64,000 bases of DNA from CACIAM-69d sp001698445 (GCF_043235035.1 NZ_JAZAQF010000086.1:248001-312000); one strand, 5' to 3'. Counted from the stretch's first letter, positions 26,694 to 36,130 are shown. Numbers and translations: made by a program. Notes: generated by a model not told the origin, from the letters alone.

Positions 26694-28178
26694 CTAGGAA
26701 CCCACCGTGGCCGGTTCCAGCTTTTCTAGCATCAGCTTCGATCGCTTCAACAGGGCTGGCACTGGAATTGGGTAGCGACCATTGAAACAAGCCGTACAGA
26801 AATTCTGCGTGGCATCTTGGGTCGCCTCCAGCATCCCTTCTTCGCTCAGGTAAGCCAGCGTATCCACACCAATTTGATCCGCAATTTCCTGCACTGACTT
26901 GGTGGCCGCAATCAGTTGCGATTGGTTGTCCGTGTCGATGCCATAGAAGCAAGGGTGGGTGACCGGCGGCGAAGAAATGCGCATGTGAACTTCCGTGGCT
27001 CCCGCATCCCGCAAGGCTTTGACGATCTTGCGGCTGGTGGTTCCCCGGACGATCGAATCATCCACAATAATCACCCGTTTGCCCGCGAGCACATCCCGCA
27101 ACGGGTTCAGCTTCATCCGAATTCCCGATTCCCGCATGGTTTGGGTCGGTTGAATGAAGGTGCGGCCCACGTAGCGGTTTTTGATCAACCCTTCGGCGTA
27201 GGTGATGCCCGAAACCTGGGAATAGCCGATCGCGGCAGGAACACCGGAATCGGGCACAGCAATCACAATGTCCGCATCGATCGGGGTTTCGATCGCCAAG
27301 CGCCGTCCCAACCGCATTCGATAGCTATAGAGGCTGTCGTTGTGGAACTTGCTGTCTGGGCGGGCGAAATAGATCATCTCAAAAACACAAAGTTTCGGCT
27401 CCGGCTGCGTGGCCCAAAAGAAGGAGGCGAGACCATCGTTCGTGATCCAAACCATTTCCCCCGGTTCCACATCCCGCAGATAGTCCGCGCCGATGATGTC
27501 TAGGGCACAGGTTTCCGAAGCCAGCACATAGCGCTCGGGCGCACCGGGCAGCGTGCCAATCACCAGCGGCCGTACGCCGTTGGTGTCGCGAGTGCCAATC
27601 ATGCCGTCGGGAGTCCCAATGACCAAACTGAAAGCCCCTTGGCATTGCTGGAAGGCCCGAATGGCCCCTTCCATCCAGCCCAAACCGCTGTCCACCTCTT
27701 GGCCAATGGCGATCGCGATCGCCTCGGAGTCCGTGGTGGTGGCAAATTCACAGTTGCGGGCGGCCAAGGAATCCCGCAGTTCCGCCGTGTTGACCAAGTT
27801 GCCATTGTGGGCCAGGGCCAAAGACCCCAAGCGCGTTTTCACCACGGCCGGTTGTGCATTGACACGACGGCTGGATCCGGTGGTGGAGTAGCGGGTGTGG
27901 CCCACGGCCAAATTTCCCGGTAGCTCTTGCAGGATTTTTTCGTTGAAGACTTGCGAAACGAGGCCCATGTCCTTGTGGACATGTACCGTTGAGCCATCAA
28001 AGGTGGCAATCCCCGCCGATTCTTGCCCCCGGTGCTGGAGTGCAAAGAGGCCAAAATAAGCAAGGGTGGCGATGTTTTCGCCCGGCGCGTAAACCCCAAA
28101 AACGCCACAGGCTTCTTCGGGTTTGTCGGGCCGATCGCCCATCAGATCGAACAGGTCTTCAGACTCGGAGGGAAACAT
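26694..28178 (-). CDS. purF: Amidophosphoribosyltransferase
   Basis: PurF makes 5-phosphoribosylamine from PRPP and glutamine, the first step of purine synthesis. The 494-residue product has a 23-residue propeptide before the catalytic Cys (C24 in EEACGVFGVY), the glutamine-channel region ALQHRGQESAG, the PRPP loop VIIVDDSIVRGTTS, and a C-terminal CTACF pair as in Fe-S-containing (B. subtilis-type) enzymes. purL lies upstream on the same strand, but with a 488-bp gap, so purF probably has its own promoter. Confidence 0.97.
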   Translation of the reverse strand: MFPSESEDLFDLMGDRPDKPEEACGVFGVYAPGENIATLAYFGLFALQHRGQESAGIATFDGSTVHVHKDMGLVSQVFNEKILQELPGNLAVGHTRYSTTGSSRRVNAQPAVVKTRLGSLALAHNGNLVNTAELRDSLAARNCEFATTTDSEAIAIAIGQEVDSGLGWMEGAIRAFQQCQGAFSLVIGTPDGMIGTRDTNGVRPLVIGTLPGAPERYVLASETCALDIIGADYLRDVEPGEMVWITNDGLASFFWATQPEPKLCVFEMIYFARPDSKFHNDSLYSYRMRLGRRLAIETPIDADIVIAVPDSGVPAAIGYSQVSGITYAEGLIKNRYVGRTFIQPTQTMRESGIRMKLNPLRDVLAGKRVIIVDDSIVRGTTSRKIVKALRDAGATEVHMRISSPPVTHPCFYGIDTDNQSQLIAATKSVQEIADQIGVDTLAYLSEEGMLEATQDATQNFCTACFNGRYPIPVPALLKRSKLMLEKLEPATVGS

Positions 28179-28666
28179 TGGGCGACAATGACTCCTAGCA
28201 GCAAGAGCGGGTGAATTAGCAAAAGACGGTCAGAATCGCGATCGAGTGAGGCTGGCGCGGCTGGTTAGCGCAACGTTTCCTGAGCCAGGTAATTCCTGGT
28301 GCAGCGATTGGAAGCCAAAAAATCGGCCACTCAGGAAGTTAACAAGCTCTTAACGATCCCGCCTTAACAGTAACAGAAGTTGCGGAATCGATCGGCTGTG
28401 GCGATGGCGAATTCAAGGGCAATCATCATCGGGGCAATTTCCATGGCATCCCGATCGCTCTTCCCATGATTCTGTTGGCTCCCAAGCGGATCGCCAGGCA
28501 AGCACCAAGCTCGCCCCTGTGACTGATGATCAGCAATTCATAACCTGATTGAACTGCTGATTGATCGTTGTTGATCATTAATCGATCATCAACCTGACGA
28601 TCGACAACGATCAACGATGATCCTCAGTGGACGATCGGGCGGCGCGAGATGACGGGGCAATCTCCC
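28179..28666. other. Gap between purL and purF with a long dyad
   Basis: No gene is seen. The part nearest purL is dense in GATCA/GATCG words. TTGATCGTTGTTGATC (28561-28576) pairs with GATCGACAACGATCAA (28599-28614) with one mismatch across a 22-base loop. There is no T-run, so this is more likely an mRNA processing or regulatory hairpin than a classical terminator. Confidence 0.55.
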
Positions 28667-30994
28667 TTAAACCAACCGTTCCATCCGGCGGGCGATCGCC
28701 TCGCTCCAACCCTCGGTCAAATTCGCCAGGGCCGCATCGAGTGCCGTTGCGCCGTCCGGTGCGTTGATCACCAGCCGATCGCCCCCGACAGTGCCCAGCT
28801 TGGCCCAATCAGACCCGAGCTGCTCCGTCAGCCAGGTTTCAAACTCAGCCGCCCGATCGCCCGCCACGGATACCACGATCCGCGCGCCGCCTTCGCCAAA
28901 CAGGGCCGCATCCCAGCGATCAGCTCCGGGGTCGATCGTCACCGTAGCGCCCAGGTTGCCGCTAATGCAGGACTCGGCCAGGGTGACGGCGATGCCCCCT
29001 TCGGCGCAGTCGTGGGCCGATCGAATCCAGCCCTGGCGAATCCCATTGCGGCAAGCGGCTTGCACGGCCCGCTCCCGATCGAACTCCACCACGGGCGGCC
29101 GACCGGCGATTGTGCCATGGATCGCTGCCAAATAATCCGACGCGCCAAGGGTGACGGGAGCTTGCGCGCCCAGCAGATAAATTCCATCGCCCGCCCCTTG
29201 GAAGCCCTGGCCGGCGATTTGGTGAATGTTCTCGATCGCCCCCACCATGCCCACCACGGGCGTGGGATAGATCGCCTGGGGATTGCCTTCGGAATCCAGG
29301 GTTTCGTTGTAGAGCGACACGTTGCCGCCTGTGACCGGCGTGCCCAGTTCCCGGCAAGCATCGGCCAGGCCGCGGCAAGCATTGGCCAACTGCCAATAGC
29401 CCACGGGCTTTTCGGGGCTGCCGAAGTTGAGGTTATCGGTCACGGCCAACGGTTCCGCCCCTACGCAAGACAGGTTGCGGGCCGCCTCCGCCACCACACC
29501 CAAGGCCCCTTGGTAGGGGTCGAGGTACACATGGCGAGCATTGCAATCCACCGTGGCCGCCACGCCCTTGGTGAAGGGAGTGCCGTTGTCTGTGACCAGT
29601 TGGGGCCGCAGCCGCACCACCGCCGCATCGGCCCCACCGGGGACGATCACCGTGTTGTTCTGCACTTGGTGATCGTATTGGCGATAGACCCAGGATTTCG
29701 AGGCGATCGAGGGGGTTTCCAGCAGGCTTTGCAGCACCGCGCTCCAGGGGCGATCGCCCGATCCCGTCACCGAACAAGCGGGCAACGAGTCCGGCGACCA
29801 AGCCCAAGCCTGTTGCGCGTAGGCCGGTGCTTCCGCCATCAGTTCCCGGCGATAGATCGGGGTGTTGTCCGCCAGGGCCGTCGCCGGAATTTCCGCCGCA
29901 ATTCTCCCCTGGAACCGAATCCGGACGATCGACTCTTCGATCACTTCCCCGGCCACCACCGCTTGCAGACCCCAGCGATGGAAGATGTCGATCAGCTCCT
30001 GTTCGCGGCCCTTGTGCGCCACAAACAGCATCCGTTCCTGGGATTCCGACAGCAGATATTCGTAGGGAACCATCCCCGACTCGCGCACGGGAATCTTGTC
30101 GAGATCCAAATCAATACCCACGCCGCCCTTGGCCGCCATTTCCGCCGTGGAGCAGGTGATGCCCGCCGCGCCCATGTCCTGGGCTGCCGCCACTGCGCCT
30201 GTTTTGAAGGCTTCCAAACAGGCTTCGATCAGGGACTTTTCCAGGAACGGATCGCCCACCTGCACGGCCGGGCGATCGTCCATGGACTCATCGGTTAACT
30301 CCGCACTGGCAAAGCTGGCCCCGCCCATGCCGTCGCGGCCCGTCGTTGACCCCACGTACAGCACCGGGTTGCCAATGCCATAGGCTCCCGCCTTGACGAT
30401 TTCCGGCGTTTCCATCAGCCCCAGGGCCATGGCATTCACCAGCGGGTTGCCACTGTAGGCGGGGTCAAAATAAACCTCACCGCCGACGGTGGGCACGCCC
30501 ACGCAGTTGCCGTAGTGGGAAATGCCGGCCACCACCCCTTCAAACAGGCGGCGGTTGCGCGCGTCATCCAGGGAGCCAAACCGCAGGGCATTCAAAATGG
30601 CGATCGGGCGGGCCCCCATAGTAAAAATGTCCCGCAGGATGCCGCCCACGCCGGTCGCCGCCCCCTGAAAGGGTTCCACGGCAGACGGGTGGTTGTGGGA
30701 TTCGATCTTGAAGGCCAGGTGCAGCCCATCGCCCAGATCCACCACGCCAGCGTTTTCGCCGGGGCCCACGAGGATACGCGGGCCGCTGGTGGGAAATTGG
30801 CTGAGTAGGGGGCGAGAATTCTTGTAGCAGCAGTGTTCCGACCACATCACGCCAAACATCCCCAGTTCGGCTTTGTTGGGGTGGCGGCCCAGTCGATTCA
30901 CAATATCGACGTATTCATCGGGCTTGATGCCTTCGGCGGTGATTTCAGCGATCGGGAAGGGTGCGGATTCGAGAACGGTTTCGGGGGTTGACAC
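28667..30994 (-). CDS. purL: Phosphoribosylformylglycinamidine synthase subunit PurL
   Basis: PurL is the synthetase part of FGAM synthase (purine step 4), working with PurQ and PurS. The product (about 775 residues from GTG 30994) matches the small-PurL type. Blocks seen: ELGMFGVMWSEHCCYKNSRPLL, FKIESHNHPSAVEPFQGAATGVGGI, VGSTTGRDGMGGASFAS and DMGAAGITCSTAEMA. The start is uncertain: the frame is open to a TTG at 31069, but similarity only begins just after residue 10 of the shorter form and neither start has a good ribosome site. purQ is 26 kb away at 56.7 kb; purS is not seen. Confidence 0.94.
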   Translation of the reverse strand: MSTPETVLESAPFPIAEITAEGIKPDEYVDIVNRLGRHPNKAELGMFGVMWSEHCCYKNSRPLLSQFPTSGPRILVGPGENAGVVDLGDGLHLAFKIESHNHPSAVEPFQGAATGVGGILRDIFTMGARPIAILNALRFGSLDDARNRRLFEGVVAGISHYGNCVGVPTVGGEVYFDPAYSGNPLVNAMALGLMETPEIVKAGAYGIGNPVLYVGSTTGRDGMGGASFASAELTDESMDDRPAVQVGDPFLEKSLIEACLEAFKTGAVAAAQDMGAAGITCSTAEMAAKGGVGIDLDLDKIPVRESGMVPYEYLLSESQERMLFVAHKGREQELIDIFHRWGLQAVVAGEVIEESIVRIRFQGRIAAEIPATALADNTPIYRRELMAEAPAYAQQAWAWSPDSLPACSVTGSGDRPWSAVLQSLLETPSIASKSWVYRQYDHQVQNNTVIVPGGADAAVVRLRPQLVTDNGTPFTKGVAATVDCNARHVYLDPYQGALGVVAEAARNLSCVGAEPLAVTDNLNFGSPEKPVGYWQLANACRGLADACRELGTPVTGGNVSLYNETLDSEGNPQAIYPTPVVGMVGAIENIHQIAGQGFQGAGDGIYLLGAQAPVTLGASDYLAAIHGTIAGRPPVVEFDRERAVQAACRNGIRQGWIRSAHDCAEGGIAVTLAESCISGNLGATVTIDPGADRWDAALFGEGGARIVVSVAGDRAAEFETWLTEQLGSDWAKLGTVGGDRLVINAPDGATALDAALANLTEGWSEAIARRMERLV

Positions 30995-31080
30995 GGCTTT
31001 GGTGGCGCGATTCAGAAAGCGCCCTAATTGTACAACCGAGGCGATCGGCGCGCCCGCCCCCAACCCCAAGGGCGATCCAT

Positions 31081-32259
31081 TTATAAATCATGTTTGCTTA
31101 CAAGATATGCGAGCTGCTTAGAATCGAAACAGAAGCCAATAGCCTCTTCAAAATTCAAAAGATCTGGGCATTTAATGAGAAGTTCGTTTTCAAAAACGGA
31201 TCTAGTCAATTCTATCAAACTGGAAGTGAGGCTAACATTAGAAGTCGAAATAGAAATTTTCGAGCCACTTGCCAATTCATCCATGAAGTGATTATTTAGG
31301 TGGTGAATTACTTGAATAACAAGCGATTCCGTATCGGACAAATTTCGGTAATTCCTGTTGATGTGGTCAATATATGAAAAAAATAAGTAAAAGGCTTTTC
31401 CTAGTTGATTAGGACTAGATTTATAGAAATCAATTAAGTCATCCATCGACAAAAAAGGAAATTCATTGAATTGCGGTATTTCAAGTAGAAAATTCTTTTC
31501 GATAAAAAAATCTCTATCAATCTCTCTGAAATATATGATCAAAGAATTAAATATTTCAAAGAAAAGATTGTAATTGCAGTGACTCTGAGAAAGTTCTGAA
31601 AAGTACGCAGAATTAAAAGATTGTTTGAATTCAAATTCTCCGAAAAAGTCAACTATTTTTTCAAAAATTTCAAATAGGAAATAAATGCGAGAATTTTGAT
31701 ATGGCCTCAGCATAATTAGAGAAAAATTACCTAATGAGTCAAGCAGCAATTCTCGTCTATTGATATTATTAGACCAAGATGGTGTATGAATCCAGTGTGT
31801 TAGTAATACGATGCTGCCATAGGCTTTAAGTAATCGATCTAACTTTATTGAAGAATATTGTTTTGAGCTGTAAATCGGCAAATCAGGCACTGAAATCCAT
31901 TTGCCATGGTAACAACGTTTAACTATCCAGTCTTTGCCATTTGTAAAAGCTGCAAACTCTGCTTGCAAGCAACTAGCGTAGCTCACTGCCTGTTCGACTC
32001 CATTAGATATATCGCTGTCTTCCTGCCTCTTGCACTCAATAACAGCCCATGGTCGATAGTCCTTGAGAAGGAGAATATCGGCACGATGCTGTCTCGTTCC
32101 CACCTTGACAGGTGATTCTATCGAAATTGCCTGAACCGGCACGTTGTAGACCGCTAGCAGTTCAAATATTATCCATTGGCGAACTTTCTCTTCAGGAGTA
32201 TCTGATTTCCCAAAAAGATAATATTTTGAGTCAATATCGCAGAAGTTTCTTGGAGGCAT
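31081..32259 (-). CDS. HsdR-N-type PD-(D/E)XK nuclease-like protein
   Basis: The 392-residue product starts with a type I restriction HsdR_N-like domain: E24 in TPEEKVRQW, then RADILLLKDYRPWAVIECKRQ with D61, E75 and K77, a complete PD-(D/E)XK active site. The remaining ~250 residues are helical, rich in Phe, Ile and Asn, and not recognised; there is no helicase motor and no HsdM/HsdS gene nearby. Base composition is clearly lower in GC than purL, next to which it ends just beyond the start, so it was probably acquired by transfer. A stand-alone nuclease in defence or repair is the likely role (inference). Confidence 0.75.
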   Translation of the reverse strand: MPPRNFCDIDSKYYLFGKSDTPEEKVRQWIIFELLAVYNVPVQAISIESPVKVGTRQHRADILLLKDYRPWAVIECKRQEDSDISNGVEQAVSYASCLQAEFAAFTNGKDWIVKRCYHGKWISVPDLPIYSSKQYSSIKLDRLLKAYGSIVLLTHWIHTPSWSNNINRRELLLDSLGNFSLIMLRPYQNSRIYFLFEIFEKIVDFFGEFEFKQSFNSAYFSELSQSHCNYNLFFEIFNSLIIYFREIDRDFFIEKNFLLEIPQFNEFPFLSMDDLIDFYKSSPNQLGKAFYLFFSYIDHINRNYRNLSDTESLVIQVIHHLNNHFMDELASGSKISISTSNVSLTSSLIELTRSVFENELLIKCPDLLNFEEAIGFCFDSKQLAYLVSKHDL

Positions 32260-32457
32260 AGGGTTAAATTTTTAAAGCAAATATAGATTGAGCGAATGTG
32301 TTGAGCAGCCATGCACTAATTTATCACAAAAAACTGTTATAAAGAAGAATCACCAACTCTGTTGATCTACATCGATCCCATCTAAGCAACTATAGGGCGC
32401 TGTCTTTTCTCCAACGGCTAGAATCAGGGCAGATTGCGCGATCGCCCCAGTCATCCC

Positions 32458-32793
32458 ATGCAAGCCCCCGATTTACCAGCAGCTCTGATTCCCATCACCC
32501 ATCAACTGCGGGCATACTTTCAGCAAACCTACCCCAATCGCCTCGATCGACTAGTGCTATTCGGGTCATAGGCGCGGGGAGAGGCAACCGCTGATTCAGA
32601 CCTGGATCTATTGGTAGTTTTGCGTGATCCAGTTTCACCCAGTCAAGAAATTAGCCAAACCAGTGAATTTATTGGTCAACTTTGCTTAGATCACAACATT
32701 TTGATATCGCGACTCTTTATGGGGCGATCGCGCTTTGAAACCGAAAATTCCCCCTTGCTGCGAAATATCCGGCGCGAGGGAATTGCTTTATAG
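32458..32793 (+). pseudogene. MNT-type nucleotidyltransferase gene broken by an amber codon
   Basis: From ATG 32458 the frame reads through a typical minimal nucleotidyltransferase domain: LDRLVLFGS, then TAG (32569-32571), then ARGEATADSDLDLLVVL. The stop falls exactly inside the GSxARGxxxxDSDLD active-site motif, at the x position; one base change (C to T in a CAG codon) would explain it. The frame then continues intact to 32793. No other damage is visible in the 112 codons, so the loss is recent or the base is a sequencing error. Such proteins are usually toxin-antitoxin partners of HEPN genes; no HEPN gene lies adjacent. Confidence 0.8.
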
Positions 32794-32834
32794 CTAGGCA
32801 AAAATACGCCGTAGATCTGTTGCGAGACGAATAG

Positions 32835-33056
32835 CTACACACGCGATCGCGACAGGATTCGGACGACTTGATCGGGTTGACCCGTGGGGACGGCGGGACT
32901 CCACAGGATGGTTTCGCCGATGCCGCAGAGGTGCAGGCTCTTGACCAGGCGATCGACCCACTCGCTTTGGCCCACGAGGATGATCCGGTTGCAGCGATCG
33001 TCCAGATGGTTCAGGCGTTCCAGAATGGGGCGATCGCCGTTGGTTGGGGTAGTCAT
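32835..33056 (-). CDS. Small conserved-looking protein of unknown function
   Basis: From ATG 33056 the frame gives 73 residues, with a pattern that looks structured: ILERLNHLDDRCNRIILVG (helix-strand), QSEWVDRLVKSLHLCG, ETILWSPAVPTGQPDQVVRIL. I believe similar short proteins occur in other cyanobacteria but cannot name the family. An upstream start at 33119 would add 21 residues. It is divergent from the HTH array; the gap between them is about 90 bp. Confidence 0.5.
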   Translation of the reverse strand: MTTPTNGDRPILERLNHLDDRCNRIILVGQSEWVDRLVKSLHLCGIGETILWSPAVPTGQPDQVVRILSRSRV

Positions 33057-33148
33057 ATCGATTGAATGCTGCGAATCGACAACAAACTTACTGTAATCGA
33101 TTAAGTTGTCAATTCGCAACCTTTACGCAATTTCCCAAGTTTGACACC

Positions 33149-33421
33149 ATGAGCGGCATGGGAAAAGCCGGGAAAGCATTACGCGAAACGCTACAGCAAC
33201 ACAACCTCACGCAAAATCGTTTAGCCGTAACGATGGGGATTGCGCGCGGCACGATGAGCCATTGGGTGGCGGAAACACGCGACCCGACGGCGGAAGCAAT
33301 CCCGACTATTGTGGATGCCCTAGAGCAGTTGAACCCGGAAGCCGCACGGACATTTGTCGAGGCTTACCTGGGCCGGGCGATCGGGGAACTGTCGCCCAAG
33401 CAGATTGAAGATAGAAGCTGA
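33149..33421 (+). CDS. HTH regulator, first tandem copy
   Basis: The product (90 residues from ATG 33149; ATG 33158 is an alternative that matches the next copy exactly) is a small helix-turn-helix protein: QNRLAVTMGIARGTMSHWVAETRDP forms the HTH, followed by a helical dimer part with DALEQLNPEAARTFVEAYLG. I recognise this as a common cyanobacterial XRE-like type. It is immediately followed by a second copy; the stop TGA (33419-33421) directly abuts the next ATG. A target is not known; operator sites are not evident. Confidence 0.82.
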   Translation: MSGMGKAGKALRETLQQHNLTQNRLAVTMGIARGTMSHWVAETRDPTAEAIPTIVDALEQLNPEAARTFVEAYLGRAIGELSPKQIEDRS

Positions 33422-33685
33422 ATGGGAAAAGCCGGGAAAGCACTACGCAAAACGTTGCAGCAGTACAACATCGCCCAGAATCGACTGGCGGTGAACATGG
33501 GCATCAATCGCGCCACCATTAGCCATTGGTTCGCGGAAACGCGCGACCCGACGGCGGAATCGATTCCGGCGATCGTGGATGCGTTGGAGCAGTTGAACCC
33601 CGAGGCGGCGCAGGCTTTTGTCGAGGCTTACTTGGGCCGGGCGATCGGGGAGCTGGCTCCTAAAAAGGCTGAGGGCGAGGGCTGA
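33422..33685 (+). CDS. HTH regulator, second tandem copy
   Basis: The 87-residue product is a duplicate of the preceding gene: about 15 substitutions over some 80 residues. Five or six of these lie in the helix-turn-helix (LAVNMGINRATISHWFAET versus LAVTMGIARGTMSHWVAET), so the recognition helix differs and DNA specificity may have diverged. The tail ends in AEGEG instead of IEDRS. It abuts the first copy (TGA|ATG) and the two are certainly translated from one mRNA, likely by coupling. Confidence 0.82.
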   Translation: MGKAGKALRKTLQQYNIAQNRLAVNMGINRATISHWFAETRDPTAESIPAIVDALEQLNPEAAQAFVEAYLGRAIGELAPKKAEGEG

Positions 33686-33726
33686 GCGGGAACGGCCGGA
33701 AAAATATTGCGCGAAATACCCCAGAA
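33686..33726 (+). pseudogene. Remnant of a third HTH copy
   Basis: Directly after the stop of copy two, the sequence GCGGGAACGGCCGG and the following AATATTGCGCGAAAT align with the first 40 bases of the HTH genes (start ATG replaced by GCG), with about 70 percent identity by eye. After this the similarity stops. This looks like the decayed start of a third tandem unit. Confidence 0.6.
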
Positions 33727-33730
33727 TTAG

Positions 33731-33760
33731 CCCCTCGTCCACAGTCAGCGGACGAGGGCT
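33731..33760 (+). terminator. Hairpin ending the HTH array
   Basis: CCCTCGTCC (33732-33740) pairs with GGACGAGGG (33750-33758), extended by AGC/GCT with one bulged C. It lies at the end of the tandem array. There is no T-run, so the strength is uncertain. Confidence 0.5.
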
Positions 33761-34045
33761 GTGGGTATTGGTTGGGCGACCAAGAGCAGACTGAAGATGA
33801 GCTGTTGATTAGGTCATTCAACAGTTAATTGATCGTGGGCAAAAAGCTTAACTGCTGCTAAATTTATTGTATCTTTTTCAGGATAATTTAAAAATTTAGT
33901 ATCAATAAATTTAGGACTCAATTATATTTTTATACCTCGTGATTTTGTCATGTACCTCAATGAGCGTTTCAGGCTGTTTTTTTAAGCTAAGGAAGTGCGT
34001 CTTTATACTTTACAGGGTTCACCACTGAGGCCACTGGGCTAAGCA
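33761..34045. other. AT-rich gap before the sensor kinase
   Basis: About 285 bp with a strong AT bias and no supported gene. It should hold the kinase promoter. Confidence 0.45.
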
Positions 34046-36112
34046 ATGACAAGTAATTCAACCCAAAACGATCTAACCGTCCCGGCTAAATCAATGAAAT
34101 TTGGACTTCGTTCGATCGGCACTCGCTTGTTTTTGGCGGTGATGTCTGCTGCTTCCATTGGTCTCGGCAGTTTAGGGTATCTATTTTATAGTGAGCTGAA
34201 ATCCGTTCGGATTTTGCAGCTAACTTCGGAAATGGATAACAAGGTTCGGCACCTTGATGCGGAGCTGCTCAGTGGTGAAACTTTTTTAAAGAGTTTGGTT
34301 TCCGCAACGATTTTCTTGCACGATAGTGGTGTGCGATCGCCCGAGGCCTACGAGAAATTATTACTTTCATTTATGTCAGCCCGTCCTAAACTAATCACCG
34401 GGTTTGGGGTGATGCAGTTCCCTAGGGGCTTGGTTGATCGTGAGTGGTTTGGACCTTATATTGAAGAATCTATTCCTGATCGCGGGGTTACGCTTTCTCA
34501 AAATTCTAGATTTACCTTGGTTGATCTATGGGAAGTAGATCAGTACCCAAAATTGCAATATTTTAAAAACGCATTTAAGGCTGATCGTTATCTTTGGTCA
34601 AAGCCTTATATAAATGATAACTATCCCATTCCACTCATGACTTTTTCGGGAACGATTCGCAACCAAAAAGGTCAATTAATTGCTGTAATGAACGGAGATA
34701 TTAATATTGATGACCTTAACAAAGACATTGACATTAATGATCTTAACCTGAGTCAAGATGATCCTTCATTCAACAGCACTGGTTATCATGCCCTAATTAC
34801 AAAAGAAGGGCAACTTTTGAGCTATTCTCCTGATCCTCGTAAAGCTGCCCAACTAGCCAATATTTCATCAATTCCATCTTTAAAACCTGTTTGGGAACAA
34901 ATTCGCTACCGAATCAATCAAGGTATTGGAAAAGCGTATTTTGAGTCTGATTCGACCTATTGGGTTTATCAGACAGTTCCTAGAACTCAATGGGTGATGT
35001 TGGAAGCGATTCCCTATGAGACTATTGCCAAGCCTGCCCTGCTGGGAGCCATCAGCGCCACAATCATTGCAGCTATTTTTTTGCTATTAGTTGTTTGGTT
35101 ATTTATTCGATTTCTAAATCACCGTTTACAACCCATTTTAGATGCTTGCGATCGCACGATCGGGGATCATAGCGACATCAACAACTCAGGCGATGAAATT
35201 AGCCATTTGTCTGATGTCTTTTTCAGCATGGTTAATCAGCAGCAGACCCTATTACAAAAGTTGCAAACAGCCAACAATCAACTCGCGCAGTCGAATCGAC
35301 TGAAAGATAACTTCTTGGCAACAATGAGCCATGAACTCCGCACTCCCTTAAATACAATTTTGGGAGTGGCAGAGATTCTACAAGAGGGCATCTTTGGTGG
35401 AATTAATAAGCAACAGCATAAGGCCTTAGAAAATATTGAAAAAAGCGGCACGCATCTTCTGAATTTAATTAACGATATTTTGGATATTGCCAAGATTGAG
35501 TCGGAGTTTTTGGAGTTGAATTGCACGACTGTTGCGATCGGGCCGCTTTGCACATCAAGCGTCACCTTGATTCAACCCCAAGCCGAACAAAAGAATATTC
35601 AATTGGAAACCAATCTATTGCCTCATTTGCCTGATCTATACATCGATGAACGTCGTATCCGTCAGGTTTTGTTGAATTTACTTAGCAATGCCCTTAAATT
35701 TACGCCACAAGGAGGACGCATCACCCTAAAAGTGACTTGCCAAACGCAGGAAAATGAAGAGGATGCAGAAAAAAATGGAGAATTGCAGAAATATTTTGTG
35801 CGAATTTCAATCACTGATACGGGTATTGGGATTGCGCCAGAAGATGTCAAGCGTCTTTTTCAGCCGTTCGTACAAATTGATAGTGCCCTCAATCGTAAAT
35901 ATGAGGGAACGGGCCTAGGTTTGGCTCTGGTGAAGCGAATTGTTGAGCTTCACGGTGGTTGTGTAGGGTTGATCAGTGAAGTGAATGTGGGCAGTTGTTT
36001 TACGATCGATTTGCCTTATATTGAAACGCGATTTTCCGTTGAGCGAGAACGAGAAGGCAAACCCAATTTATCGAACGATCGGGAAACCTGTACTGAAGTA
36101 GCCCAAGAATGA
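34046..36112 (+). CDS. Membrane sensor histidine kinase with Cache-like domain
   Basis: A 688-residue kinase. Layout: membrane span at 27-48, a large external domain at about 50-325 of dCache/PDC type (SFMSARPKLITGFGVMQFPRG), second span at about 330-352 followed by a HAMP-like linker, HisKA with MSHELRTPLNTILG (H429), and HATPase with NLLSNALKFTPQGG, DTGIGIAPED and GTGLGLALVKRIVELHGG. There is no receiver domain and no response regulator next to it, so it is an orphan kinase. The external domain suggests it senses a small ligand outside the cell. It is convergent with the nuclease gene of the next operon. Confidence 0.88.
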   Translation: MTSNSTQNDLTVPAKSMKFGLRSIGTRLFLAVMSAASIGLGSLGYLFYSELKSVRILQLTSEMDNKVRHLDAELLSGETFLKSLVSATIFLHDSGVRSPEAYEKLLLSFMSARPKLITGFGVMQFPRGLVDREWFGPYIEESIPDRGVTLSQNSRFTLVDLWEVDQYPKLQYFKNAFKADRYLWSKPYINDNYPIPLMTFSGTIRNQKGQLIAVMNGDINIDDLNKDIDINDLNLSQDDPSFNSTGYHALITKEGQLLSYSPDPRKAAQLANISSIPSLKPVWEQIRYRINQGIGKAYFESDSTYWVYQTVPRTQWVMLEAIPYETIAKPALLGAISATIIAAIFLLLVVWLFIRFLNHRLQPILDACDRTIGDHSDINNSGDEISHLSDVFFSMVNQQQTLLQKLQTANNQLAQSNRLKDNFLATMSHELRTPLNTILGVAEILQEGIFGGINKQQHKALENIEKSGTHLLNLINDILDIAKIESEFLELNCTTVAIGPLCTSSVTLIQPQAEQKNIQLETNLLPHLPDLYIDERRIRQVLLNLLSNALKFTPQGGRITLKVTCQTQENEEDAEKNGELQKYFVRISITDTGIGIAPEDVKRLFQPFVQIDSALNRKYEGTGLGLALVKRIVELHGGCVGLISEVNVGSCFTIDLPYIETRFSVEREREGKPNLSNDRETCTEVAQE

Positions 36113-36130
36113 GGTCTGAAAAGGAATCGC

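Noticed and set aside
28649..30298. Plus-strand open frame of 549 codons
   Set aside because: It is the exact shadow of purL, with Arg/His/Gly-rich low-complexity product and no family features.
32458..32793. Selenocysteine or programmed readthrough at the amber codon
   Set aside because: The codon is TAG, not TGA, the expected residue is variable in the motif, and no special RNA structure was seen; a plain mutation is simpler.
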